Positions 10,891 through 23,200 of a stretch of DNA of 64,000 nt are shown one piece after another. The notes below the pieces were generated by a model. It saw only the letters and a list, made by a program, of their open reading frames with translations. It did no database searches and was not told the origin of the DNA. The stretch is from positions 17,627,993 to 17,691,992 of the forward strand of contig NC_084668.1 of assembly GCF_028389875.1 (NCBI RefSeq). Direction: 5' to 3'. The DNA comes from Rhea pennata. Its lineage: Eukaryota; Chordata; Aves; Rheiformes; Rheidae. Numbering within the stretch: the first letter of the stretch is position 1; every line of letters starts with the position of its first letter. A program made the translations under genes and the position numbers.

Positions 10891-13800
10891 GTGAGTAGGA
10901 CATCCCGGGGCTGGGCGCGAGGAGGGCATGCGGGGGCCCTCGCTCTCCGGGGACAGACCTCCCGCTCCCAAGCGGCGACCGAGTCTCCTATATCCAGGGA
11001 CCCCTATGGTGAGGAGCCCATGCTGGGGTAGATCCATCTGGGGCTGGGGGGCTGTGCCCCACGCTGTCAGGGTTTGCCCCGAGCTGGGCTCACGTATGGC
11101 TAGGGACACTCAGCGCATTGGAGACCGGCTGGGGAGCAAAGCTTGGGGGGGACTCGGGGAGACACACCTGGGCGCCGAGGCCGGTCCTCAGCACGGCCCT
11201 GGCAGGGTAGGGGGCACCCAGGACCTGCAGAGAGAGCCGCAGGCTCCGTCCCTGCACCCCGAACCCACAGCCCGGGCGGTTTGTGCACATGTGGGGCAGG
11301 GAGGGGGAGCAGAGCCTCCAGACCCCTCCAATAAGTCAACTTTAATTAAAAGCCTGAGGGTCCCCATGGGGTCCCCTCCGGAGCGGTGCCCCTGGACGCG
11401 GCAGGGACAAAACCCCTGTTTGTAATGGTGCCTTCATCAAAGGCAGAGACGGTGCCTTGCAGGATACCGGAGGGGGTGGGGGATTCATTACAGGCGCAGA
11501 GCTGGGACCCAGCCTTGGAAAGCCCAGGTATCTGTCGAAACATGAACTATTTAAATCTATTAAGAATTTCACCCAGCCTGTCTTTATCCGGTTTTAAGTG
11601 CTTAGATTCCAGCTCCCCGGCGTGCCGTCCGGGCTATCATTCATTATCTGAGGCTATTCGTCTCCACATTGTCACACTCTTTTGACCCCTAAAATAAAGC
11701 TCTCCGTAAGCCTTTCCCCTCCCGTTCCCCCGCCTGCCCGGCAGTGATTTATTCTGCGGCTCCATCCCCTTCACGGGCTCCAGCTCCGGGGGCATGGGGC
11801 GAAGGGGAGGCCTCGGTGGACAGGAATCAGTGCCGTTACCGTCGCCTTTACATCAGCGGGGAATTTGGCCCGGCACTCCAAGCGCTGCGTTTGCTGCCAG
11901 GGAAGGGGTTAATGCGGGTCTGCGAGGGGCTCGCGCTGGTATTTCGCCAGAGGACGGGACAGCCAGAGCGTGTGCACGGTAGCACAAGCCCTGGTCGGGG
12001 CAGGCTGCGGGTGGCGGGTCCCCTTGCTCCCCGCCACACGTCTCGGGGTGCCTGCGCCATCCCGGGGCATGGTCCCTCCTGGTGATCGACGGACTTGTGC
12101 TTTTTCCCTGGCTAATTTTCAGGCTGTCTCTTCATCTGCCTCTGTTGTCTTTGCTGTATCCTCCTCCGTAACTGCTCAGCAATCCTGCGCCCCCCAACCT
12201 CATGGCCTGCACCCCAGCATGTCCCCATGCTTGGCCAGCACTGGGGACAGTGATATCACCCGTCCCATGGCCAGAGCAGGCAGGGATGAAACGGGAACTT
12301 GCTTTGCCTTTGATGTAGGGGTGGGTGGATGCGACCGACACGGCCAGGGTGCTGGGGCATCGCTGCCCCCCGCTCTGGGTGCTCAGAGCCTCATCTTGAC
12401 ACCAAACGTGGGTCACGTTGGTGCTGCGACCATGCCGTGTGTGTGCTGGCATCGCCGGCTCGGGGAGATTAGAAGGATTTGGCAGAGGAGGGCAAGGGGT
12501 CAAACTTGTTTTTTTCTTCCCTTAAAAAAGAAGAAAAGAAACCTTTAATTTAAGAATAATAACCCAGCTGCAAACAGCGTGGCTGAATGCACTCGGGCAG
12601 CATAGTGGCTGCAGGGGGATTGCCGGCACGCACTGTCCTTTGCTCCGGAGTCTGGAGCAAGCGAGCCCGGAGGAGGCGATGTGTGATGAGGCCGGCCAGC
12701 ACCACCAAATGGACCTGCCAGGCCTCCCAGGACAGGGCACTGTTTCTGGCCCGGTGCAGAGTGATCGGCTGATTCATGAACCCGTTCCCCCTGTTTCTTA
12801 GAGCTCAGGATCTTCTGCCCCCGGCTGAGATCATCTCTCATTTCCAGGGAACTCTTCCTGTGCGGGGGAGAGAGCTCCAGGCAGTGCCTGGCCCTCCCAG
12901 CCATCTCAAGATGGGCATCTTCCCACATGCCTGCACCTGGCACCTGCCCCTCCAGCCAAGTTTGGGTGGCACCTGGCTCTGCTGGCTTTACTGTTGCTGA
13001 GAAGTGGTTTGGGATCAAGCTGTGCGTTGTATCAGGCTCCTGAGGGCCCTCGGGGCTGGTGGCATTGGTAAACTTGTTTCTTGCTGTCTCTGTCATCTAT
13101 GCATGGGGACCTTGGTGTCACGCCTTCATCTCTGTCTCCATCCACCCTCCTGGGGTTGCAAGGGACTGAGGGGGGCACTGTGAGTACTTAGCCAAGGGGG
13201 TACATGCCCCCAGGTAAGAAAGGAAGGTGTTTTCCTCCCCCTACTCCACCTGCTGGTGCCTGGTGTATGCAGTGGAGGGGGACCCTGGCGCTGCCTGTCC
13301 CAGTGGGTTTTTTTGAGGGTTTCCCCCCACGATGGTGACAAAGGAACTGATCTGTGAGTGGCATGGCTGGGTGACAGCCACCAGCTCAGGTGCGCAGCAG
13401 GGCTTGGTCCCAGCAGGGCACGATCTCCAGCCAGGGACAGCAGGGTTCAGCCTTTCATGGGTGGTAACTGCTGGTTGGGATGCTGGTAAACAGCTGTATT
13501 TACAGAGAAAAAGAACTCTGGTTTTGGTACCATGTCAGAGGAGTGACATCATGCTTGTCTGGTGACATGGTAGCCTGAGGAAGAGCTGTCCTCAGGCTAT
13601 GATGAGCAGTCCCCAGATAGGTTTCTGAAGATGCCATCACCCTCCTCTTATACCCCCAGTGCCCCTGTATTTGAGAAAAGTCAGAGGACAGGGGCACAAG
13701 CAGACACCCGGATGCTCCGTGGTGGAGGGAAGCAGCCACACTCAGCACCGACGGGGCACATGTGCCATTCGCAGCTGCAAGCCAGTGCCAGACTGCAGGG

Positions 13801-16800
13801 ATTAGGCCCGCCTTGCCCTCCTGGTCCCTGTAAGACCAGTTTCTTTCTCCTCCCTTCGCTGTTTCTTTGCGTTTCCCACCCGGCTCCCCAGGCAGCAGTG
13901 GTTTCTCCCCAGCCAGGGTAGGTAGGGACCACTTTGGACTCCCCATCTAGCCAGGACGGCGTAAGGACATGGGGCTGGCAAACCCAGAGTTTCAGGTGCC
14001 TCAAGGAAAAAGAAGTTGGTCCAAGGCAGGATTTCAGCAGGGTTTCAGCTGAGATGGGTTTGTGTTTGGAGTCCTGTGTGGTGGGCACAGGAGCCCAGCT
14101 CCTGCCGTGCGCACACGTGTTCCTGCTGGCACGTCCCCACCACGCTCACCTTCCGTCCCATGCTGTGCTCACATGCTGCTGGCCCAGACGTTCAGGACCG
14201 ATCCCCCCCACTGCCACAGCCGGTGGGTCACACCACACGCGATCCCTTGACTCTGTCCAGGGGCTGCAATCCTGGAGTACAGCTCTTGCAGAAACATGGG
14301 GAACCAAGAGGGAAAGGGGAAAGCAAAGCTGGGCTTCCCCCACCGCCCGAACAACGATCAGCTCTCCGTAATGCTGCCGTGCATGACTGAGTGCCATGGT
14401 GGTCAGGAGGCGGAAGAAAGAGCTCCAGTGTTGGAGCAAGGGAGAAGCAGTCCTGGGGGAGATGTGGTCAGCTCCAGCCGTGGATTCGATGTGGCCTGGA
14501 GGGATGGAGGACCTGCCCCACGTCCCCTTCCTACGCATGCATGCAAGTGATGTGCATCCCCCAGCATCTCTGGCCCGCACTGCGTTCCCACCTGTGTCGG
14601 CAGCACCCTGGATTGAGCCCCTGATCCTCTAGCACTCGTCCACCTCAACCTGGTCTCCATCCAGCAGGCAGCTCTTGGGAAGGACCGGGCTGCTGGCACC
14701 CGTGGGCTCTCCCTCGCCGAGGAGTCAGCTGTACTACTGCTTGGGAAAGCAAAGAGGCTCCCAGCCCCGAGTGCCCCACAGCTGTGCTCCGGCTAGCCCA
14801 GCACACCCAGCGCAGGTTTCATGCACCAGTGGACTCCCAGTCCGATCAACACCCACCGGCAACCGCAGCCCGCTGCCGAGCCTGTAAGGACAGGCTGCTG
14901 TAAAGCCCTGCCTGGCATGCCTTTGGGGTGAGCGTCGTGAGTCACCCGCCGGGCTTGCACCAGCCTCCCGCTGACCCACACGGCAGCCCGCGGCCCCCCA
15001 CGGGCTGGGACCACCTGGCTGTCCCGGGCATGCCCTCACCGTGGAGCAGCGGGCCGGGCAGGCAGGAGAGCACCTCGCAGAGCTCGCGCCCCTGGTCTTG
15101 CTGAGCACAACTTCCACCCCTGCCAGCCAGGTGTCACAGGGTCCCCTGCTCAGGCCGGAAAATTTCCCCCCGTCTCCAGCCAAAATGGCTATGGCAGGAT
15201 ACGGCCAATTCCCAGCCAATGCGGGAGGGTTTCCAGATGCTGCCTGTTTGGTGCTGGTCTTTGGGAAGGGCCTGGCTCTCCCTCCGGCTCAGCCAAAACA
15301 CTCCTGTGTGTTCCTCCCTCGTGCCATCCCTCGTCCCTGCTCCCAGTTCCCCGACTCTCCTGTGCTGACCGTGCAGGGTGCCCAGATGTGCCCTGTGCAT
15401 GCACCAAGCTCAAGGGCTCAGCCAGGCTTTGCATCAGGGGCTTGACCCCTCCAAATCCCTTCTCAGGCCTCCCTCCCACACCAAGGGGTGCTGGGTGCTG
15501 GGCAGAGCACCCAGATATTTGCTCAGGTAAGCTTATGGGCGCACAGGGTCCTACAGCCGTACGCAGCGACTGTGCTTAGAGCAGTACGCGGGCCAGCCTT
15601 TGCGCCACTCGACTCCAGGCTCTCCCAGCAACCCAAGGAAGGACACAGCGTCCACTAGTGGTAGATAGCCCGGTTCAACCCCTTCCTTCTCATCCCAGGG
15701 TCTCCAGGGCTTGGCCCTGGAGCAGCTCAGTCTCAGCGTCACCCTGCAGCAGACAGCTCTAGGAACCGATGCTGCGCCGTGCGAGAGCCCCTTTCCTTCG
15801 GGCAGCTTTCAGCAAATGCGTGTCCCTTTCTTGCCCCGTGCCCCTGGTGCTCCGGGGAGGGCAGGGAGCAGGGTACCCCTGTTCAGCCCACCCCTCCATG
15901 TCCGGGTGCTGCCGGTAGCCCAGACCTGGCCATGCCACCCAGGCTGGTGACTTGCTGCCCCTGCGTTCCCCCTGCTCCGCTTTCAACTCCCAGCCGCCCC
16001 GGTTAGCGACGCCCCTCCGGCAGCACCCGCGCACCTCGCCGGGTGAGGGCCGGGCACCCGCCGCGCGCCCGCGGGGCCAAGGGGAGCTGCGCTGTGCCGT
16101 CGTGCCCTCCGCCTCGCCCCGTCCGCACGTCCCGGCCAGACGGGCATGCTGCAGGCGCAGGCTGAGGGCGCCAGGGCTTTCTCTCTGCGATTTTCTTGCA
16201 GGGGTGTCGCTGGGTTTGCGGCCTGTGAGCGGCCCGAGCGCATGCCCGGCTGGCGGGCAGCGTGGAGGGGGACTGCGGGGTTACCCATGCCCCAGCTGCG
16301 TTGGGGGCCGGGAGGTGCTGCGATGTCTCCCCGGGGTCTCGCGTCTCCAGGGCCCGTGTCCTGCGGCTCTCGCCTCTCCGAACGAGGGTGCAGAGGGCTC
16401 TCTGGGCTCGCGGTGGGTGGCTGTGCACCCTGGCGCTGTGCGTCCCCACCGTGAAGGCACCGGAGGCTTGTGCGGAGCCTGGTGAGCGGGGTTCGCCCGC
16501 CGTGCGGGAGAGCCCCGGCAGCAGTACGCAGCGGGCGCAGCCGCAGCCGATCCCGCAGGGTGCAGCACTACCAAAACCCTCCTTCGGGCAGCTCCAGCTG
16601 CGAGAGACAGCAGGCCTGGGAGCATGGTGATGGGCAGGGAGTCCCTTGCATCCAGGCCTCTCTCCACTGCCTCTGCTGCCCAGCCTCTGCCAGGGGCCCT
16701 GTTGCCAGTCGGGACTGAGATGCCCTCTGACTTAGCTCGCATCTCTCCTCCTCTGGAGCACACCTGCGGATGTCCCCAGGCCACAGCTCGGCTCCGGGCC

Positions 16801-19800
16801 ACCGTGGGATGGCTGCTGCTCCATCCCCTTGGGCTGCTTGCCCCTAAGTTTCGGGGGAAACATCATCAGCACCAAGGGAGACATTTTTCCAAGCAAGGTG
16901 CAGGAAGAACATGTTGTCCTGCCCTCTAAAACCCCAAACCCTGACAGCAACCTCTTTGCTAACAGAGATTGCCGCTCTGGAGGTTGTCTCCACAAGCTGG
17001 CAGCAGGGTGAGTGGGAGAGACATCCCATCCGTTCGCGAAGGAGCAGGAGAAGGGAAGCAGAGCATGTAGCTGAATTGCATCTTAGCACCTCTGCCACCA
17101 GAAGCCCAAGCAGAGGTGCGTGGGCAGCCTCCACCCGGCCGTTTCTTCCTCTTGGAGGGTTTAACACACCCCCGGAGCCAGAGGCTGTGGCTTGCAGGGG
17201 ACCTGCCACTTTTCTCTTTCTCTCCTGCATGGCCCACCCCATGCAGATCTGCTTTCCTGGCCTTGCCCAAGGTGCACGTGGCATTTGGGAAGGCCAACCA
17301 TCCTCTTCCTCGCTGTGTGGCTCTGCCAGCCCCCCCGGTTGCTCCCTACGGCCCAGGACCCCAGCTGCCTCCCTTGCACCGGGACTGCTGACAGCAGCCA
17401 AAAGAAACCCTGCTCCACGCCATCCATGGTGTCCGAAAGGGCGAGGGGGATTCGTGCCAGACTCGCTCTATGATTTTGGCTGAGGACTAAGCTGGGACCT
17501 ACTGGAGGCTCCGTGACCCTGAGCTGAGCCGGAAGAGGCTGCAATTACGTGTCTTACGAGCCCCCGGCTCTGTCGCAGCGGAGGGATAGCATCAGAAACG
17601 GGAGCGAATCTTGTCTCCGTACGTCGCCGGGGCCAGGACCTGGGCTGCGGCTCCAGGAGCCGACGGGCCGCGGAGAGCGGGTTGGCGAGGCCGCTGCGGA
17701 CCCTCTTCCGTGCCTCAGTTTCCCCTTTTGGCAATGGTTTTCCCTGCAAAGGGAAACGGGCAGGGTGGGGGTGATTCCGTGCCGGGTCGTCGAATCCCTA
17801 CAGAAAGTGGGGCTCATCGACCCGGCTGCTTTTGGGGCAAGGGAGCTGGGCCAGCGTCCCAGGGGGCTGCGCCTGCCGCAGCCCTGTTTCGGAGAGCCTG
17901 GCAGCCCCGGGGGGGCCGCTGCGAGGAGCCATGGGGGTGATGGCAGCCGGGTCCCCCCCGGGGTGGGCCGAGGCGGGGGGGGCCACGCTGGCGACCCGGC
18001 TCCCCGAGCGGGGCAGGGGGAGGAGAGCCCGGCGGCCGAGGTGGGGCACCTTAATTGCAGATGCGGGAGGCCTTGGAGCAGGACAAGCTCAGGCAGATCT
18101 GGGCCCCGCGCCGGAGCCCTTGCCAAAGCAGTAGCAGTTTGGCAGCATTTTTCTTGCCCTTGTCCCCCCCCCCAACCCTCCAAAGCAAAACAGCTCGCGG
18201 GCTCCCGGCAGCCTCCCCGCGCGAGAAAGCAGAGCCCAGCGGAAATTAATAGCGCGCCGGGCTTAGGCAGCCCGCCCCACGCCGCGCCAGCGGGGCCGCG
18301 GGCTCCGCGCGCGGCCGGGGCCGGGGCCGGGGCCGGGGCCGGGGCTGGTGTGGGGCCGGCCGCCCGCGGGCCCTCGGGGGCCGAGCTCTTCCCATCCTGC
18401 TGGCCCGTCTGATCCGGCGGGCCGGGGTGAGCCGCAGTTCAGCGTTTGATCCGACGGCCCCGAGGGCTCGCTCGTCGCGTTTATAAGAGTACAAAGAGTC
18501 CTCTCTTAATGAAAAGTCCCATCCCGGCTCCCCTTCTCCCCCCCACCCCGCCGCGCCGGGCGGCCAAACCGCGCCGCGGCCGACGGCGGGCGCGCGGCAC
18601 CCCGCGCGGCCCCGACCCCCCGTCCCCGGCCGCCCGCCGAGCCCTCCGCGCGTTTGCAGCCTGGCAGGGCGGCAGAGGGAGCGCGGGAGAGCGGAGGGCG
18701 ACGCAGCGGGCGGGCGCGCGGCCTTGGGCATCCCGGGCAGCGCTGGAAACGCCGCGGCCGGCAGCAAGGCACTCGCTCGGCCCCGATCCCCCGCCGCGGG
18801 TCACCTCTGCAGGCCGCGTCCCTCGGCGGAGCCCGTTAAGCCCTCGTAAGGGCTCCTCTCGCAGGCACGTCCTTGCCGAATCCAGCCCTGCTTGCGCCCG
18901 GGGCAGCTCGCTGCCACCCTGGTGCCACTTGTCCCCTGGGGGGGGTGGGGGGTGCAGCGTCTCTGGGCAAAGGGGCTCCGGTCTGCAGGGCACAAGACGC
19001 TTGAGAGTCCCGCAGGGTCCGAGCTGGGCTCCAGCCTCGCCGCAGCGCTGGGGCGCCGGGCTCAGCTCGGGCCGCGCGCGGTCGCGAGCCGGCTCGGGGC
19101 GTCTCGGCGCCGCCGGAGGGGCGGCGTGGGCAGGAGGCAGGCGGCACGCGCCCGCCCGCTCCCCTCCGCCGCTCTCGCCGTGCCCGGCGGCTGAGCCACG
19201 CGCCGGAGGGCACCGGAGGCTGAACGCGCCGGGAAGGAGCGGGAGTTTCCCTAGCCGGCGGTGCCTGGGCAGGGGGAGGCCGGCATGGGAGCTGGGAAGG
19301 GACGTGGCCCCCAGCCAAGGGGTTTTATCTCCGGGCGAGGTCACCGGGCTCGGCTCCCACGGCGGGGGGGAAAGCGGCACGGCGGCCCCGGCGCGGGGGG
19401 AGCCGGTGCGGGAACGCGGCCCGCGGCTGCGCTCTGCCCTGCGCCGCCGCGGCACCGGAGCTACAGCGGGACGGACCCCTGTGTCGGTCACACCGCGGGG
19501 CCCCTGGGCACCTCTGCCCACTATCACCGGGTGGGGGGCACCTCTGTCACCCACCAGGATGTCCCTGCGTTGGGGGGGGAAGCACCCTGGGAGCGGGGCC
19601 AGCACCGTCCGCCAGCCCGCCTGGCCCCTGCTCCGGTGGGGGGGTGCCTCCCCCCTTCCCCACCTGCCTGGGCAGGGCGCGGTGTCCCCATGGGTGCTGG
19701 CACCCAGGTGCCACCCCCACCACATGCCCTGTGCTGTCTGCGCACCCTCCTCAGCACCCTCACTCCGCACTGCCCCGCAGTCCCCTGTGCCCCAGGGTGC

Positions 19801-20224
19801 CCCCGGCGCGGCGCCGGCGCCCGGCGCCGCTTTTGCTCTGCTCGCTGTCCCTCCTGCAGGGCAGTGGGCAGCCCCCTGGTCATGGACCCCAACAGCATCT
19901 GCCGCAAGACGAAGCGGCTGGCGGGGAAGCAGGCGGAGCTGTGCCAGCTGGAGCCGGAGATCGTCCAGGAGGTGGCCAAGGGCACCAAGCTGGGCGTGCG
20001 GGAGTGCCAGTACCAATTCCGCTTCCGCCGCTGGAACTGCACCAGCCACAGCAAGTACTTCGGCAAGATCCTGCAGCAGGGTAAGGCCACTGCCCCGGCC
20101 CCGCCGCTTCCCAGCCTCACAGCTCCCCCAAAGCAAACGGCGGCCTCCGGCCACGAGGCCGCCAACCCCCCCCTCGTGCCCGGGGACACCTGGAGCAGAG
20201 CCTTGGCATGCGTCTGTCTGTGCA

Positions 20225-20257
<33 letters not shown>

Positions 20258-23200
20258 CTGGAAGCTGCACTGGGCCGGGCGTGCAGCGAGAGCGTGGGTG
20301 CAATGCCTGGTGTGTGCAGGTGTGCGTGTGCACACCTGCGGCAGGGAGCTGGCCGGCAGCTCAGCCCCTCGGGGTGAGTGTGCATGTGCGTGTGTGCGTG
20401 TGCCTGTGCGTGTGTGGAGGGGGTGGCTTAGGGCTCCACAGCGCAGTCGTGCTGAGGTTTTACTGCCGGGACATGTCTCCCCGTGTTGTAATGAAGCAAT
20501 TACCGATGCTCCCAGACAGTGCAGGGCTTCACAAAGCCCAAGAATGCACCCTCGTCTGGCAGTGATTTACTGCTCCCCCAGGACGCTGGCGCGCGCGGGG
20601 GGAAGGGGTCCCGGTGGGAGGCAGCGCGCAGCCGCTGGGAGCTGCCCCTCGCCCCGCGGGTGCCCTGCGAATCCCCTCTGCGCCGGCCTCGGAGGGAGCA
20701 AGGGGCAGGAGAGCTCGCCCGGGGCCCCGGAGCCCCCGAGGTGGGCCCGTGGGCGATGGGGGTGCCCCGAGCCCCCGGCCGGCGCTCGGGGAGCCGGAGG
20801 GGCCGCTTCGGCGGTCTGTCAGTGCCTCTCCCAGCCGGCCGCGGCGCGCCTGGGTGCCTCCGCCAGGCGAAGGCAGAGCGGATATGCCCCTGGGCATTGC
20901 AGGGAGGTTGGGGCGGCTGCGTCGCACCGCCGGGAGGTGCTGGCAAGGGCAGAGCGCCCTGGGCACCCCCCGGCTGCCGGCGCCGGCGGGGGGCAGAGCA
21001 GGGGCAAGACACGGCTCCCTGGGAAGCTCTGCCCGCAGCACGGAGATGCTTCTCATTTTTGTCGAGCCGGGACTCCTCTCCAAGAGCCGCGCGCCAGCGG
21101 GGAGGGAGCAGCGTGCCACACCTGGGCCCTGGCAGCGCCGAACACGCCGCGGCAGGGGAGAGCGGAGGGCCCGAGGGGGGCCACCCACCGCTGTCCCGTG
21201 CGCGGCGGCACGTGACCGCGGCACTCCCCTGTCCCCAGGAGACCGGCCCGTCTCGGGGGCGGCGGGCTCATTTAAGTCACTGATTTGCGGCTGTCGGTTC
21301 CCCCCGATCTGGGGGGGACGTATTGAGTCCCGGAGCAGAGCGCCAGAGACAGCCGGGGGACAGTCCTGCCTCCGGAGTAACCTGTTTGAACGCTGTCCCG
21401 GCAGTGAGGCAGGTGGGATCTGTGCCAGGAAGGGCTCCAGGCTGGGAGTGGGATGTGCGAGGCTGCCAAAGCCAGGCCAGATGGCGAGTGGGTGATGCTG
21501 GCAGATGAACTGTCTGGTACCCGGAGGGAAGCGCGGTTGGAGGAGTCACAGACACGTCGGGCATGGGGACACAGAAGGAGCTGCCAGGCTCTGTTTGGCC
21601 CAGCAGCCCTGCCGGGGTCATGGATATAAGCAGTATCCTGGGGACAGTGGTGAGTCTGGGAGCCCCTGGCCGTCTCCCAGGAGAGAGGAGAGGCTGAGGG
21701 TGTGGGAAATACCAGCTGGAGGTGCAGAGCTCCTCGAGGCTGTGGCGGTGGGCATCAGGCAGAGAGCTTGCCTCGAGCTGAAAGCATCTCTGCAGGCACC
21801 AGCCTTGCTTTCACTCTGCACAAGCCATCCCAGGCTCCCCGGGCTTCCCAGCAGCTCTGGCACCTCCTGTTCAGCAGCCTCCTTTTTCCCAGCAAAGCTG
21901 CTGCAGAGCTAGCCCTGGTTTGCAGCCGTGGCCTTCCTGGGGAGCAGGTCCCATCCTATGCCACAGCTCAGGGTCCCCCATCTGCCCGTCTGAGCATAGG
22001 GCAACCCAGATGGTTGCAAAGTGCCGTATCACAGCACGCACCTCCCTCTCCAAGATGTGCCTCCCTCCTCCGTGGTTCACTTGCCACATCGTGCTGCCGG
22101 ATGGGCCCCACGACACGCCGTGGTGCTGTGGTCAAAGCCATTCTCCTTTCTCTCCCCCTGCCCAGCGCCTGCGAGTGCCAGGCACAGGGCACCCAGAAAT
22201 GCTTGCTTGCGGGCAGGTGCACGCTTGGAGGAGCAGCATCCCCGCCAAGCACCCTCCGTGCCCTGCAGCCCAGCTAGCTGGGCAGGCTGGGCAGCTCTGC
22301 CAGCTGCAGGCTGCCCAGGGAGGACCCTGCTGGCCCTACGCGGGACTGGTGGCTTAGGGGGCGGGAGGGAACCTGCTGCCTGGGTGGCTCTGCTGGAAAG
22401 GCACCCATGTGCCCAGTTCCCAATGGCTATCGAACGCCACCTGGGCACGTGGGCAGGTAACCCACAGAGCCTGTGCCAGGCATGCCCAGGAGCCCCCCTT
22501 TCCCCAGAAGCCCCCCAACGCAGAGTGCGTGTCTGGGCACATGGCAGGGAAGCAGCAGCCCTTCCGCGCACCAAGACCTTGTCCTTCCAGCTCCAGCCTG
22601 TCCTCCCCGTCACGCCTGGCATGGCACTGCCCTGTCACACTGCTGGGACATGTCCCCAGACCCACAGTGTGCCACCAGCAGGTGACAGAGTGACAGCAGC
22701 TAGGCATGCCCAGGGCCAGAGGACGCCCGTCGCAGGACCCCCCTCTTTTGAGAGCTCTCGGGGTGCAGGTGTGCACGCGCACGCCTCTATGTGTGAAGAA
22801 CCTGTTTGTTGCACATGCTTGCTGCACGAGTCCGTTACCCGCACGCAGGTGTCTGGCAGGCCTGCAAAGCCCGGAGGTGCATACGGGGTCTGGATGTGTG
22901 CCGGGCACGTGTGGCACAGGTGCAGGACTGCTTCTGGCAGGATGAGGACCCCCAAAAGCTGCCGTGGGGCTGCAGAAACAAGATGCTCAGCCCATCCAGT
23001 TCTGCATTTGGGGCCTACGGCTGATTCTGGTGTGAAGTTGGGGGTTTAGCTGGGGGTGGATGTCCCCTCCCAGCCTCTTCTATCTGTCTCCACGTGGGCT
23101 GCAAAGCCCCCCCCCCCAACTCCCTCTCTGCCATCCCTCCATGGGCTCTGCCGCTGCTCTGCCACCTCCCCCTCCGTCCCCATGCTAGAAGCACCCTCTG

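Larger units (their letters stand above)
10891..19859 (+). other. WNT6: WNT6 intron 1 (about 9.0 kb)
   Basis: Phase 2 intron with no other gene recognised. It contains a candidate regulatory AT-rich block (11310-11720), a smaller A-rich patch (12505-12570), one MIR-like 13-mer (17711-17723), a (GGCCGG)n run (18313-18345) and a large CpG island in its last 1.8 kb. Long open frames on both strands at 18450-20380 follow from GC content. Confidence 0.9.

Noticed and set aside
11690-11698. AATAAA in WNT6 intron 1 as an early poly(A) site
   Set aside because: It lacks evidence of an upstream terminal exon and lies in an AT-rich block where the hexamer is expected by chance.
18446-20385. Open frames of 643 and 634 codons on opposite strands
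   Set aside because: They overlap antiparallel in GC-rich DNA, are Arg/Pro/Ala/Gly-rich, cross the WNT6 exon 2 region and show no domain. Stop codons are rare at this GC content.
20290-20415. Possible CRISPR-like or coding meaning of GT-rich words in WNT6 intron 2
   Set aside because: This is plain degenerate extension of the (TG)n microsatellite, with no spacer/repeat regularity.
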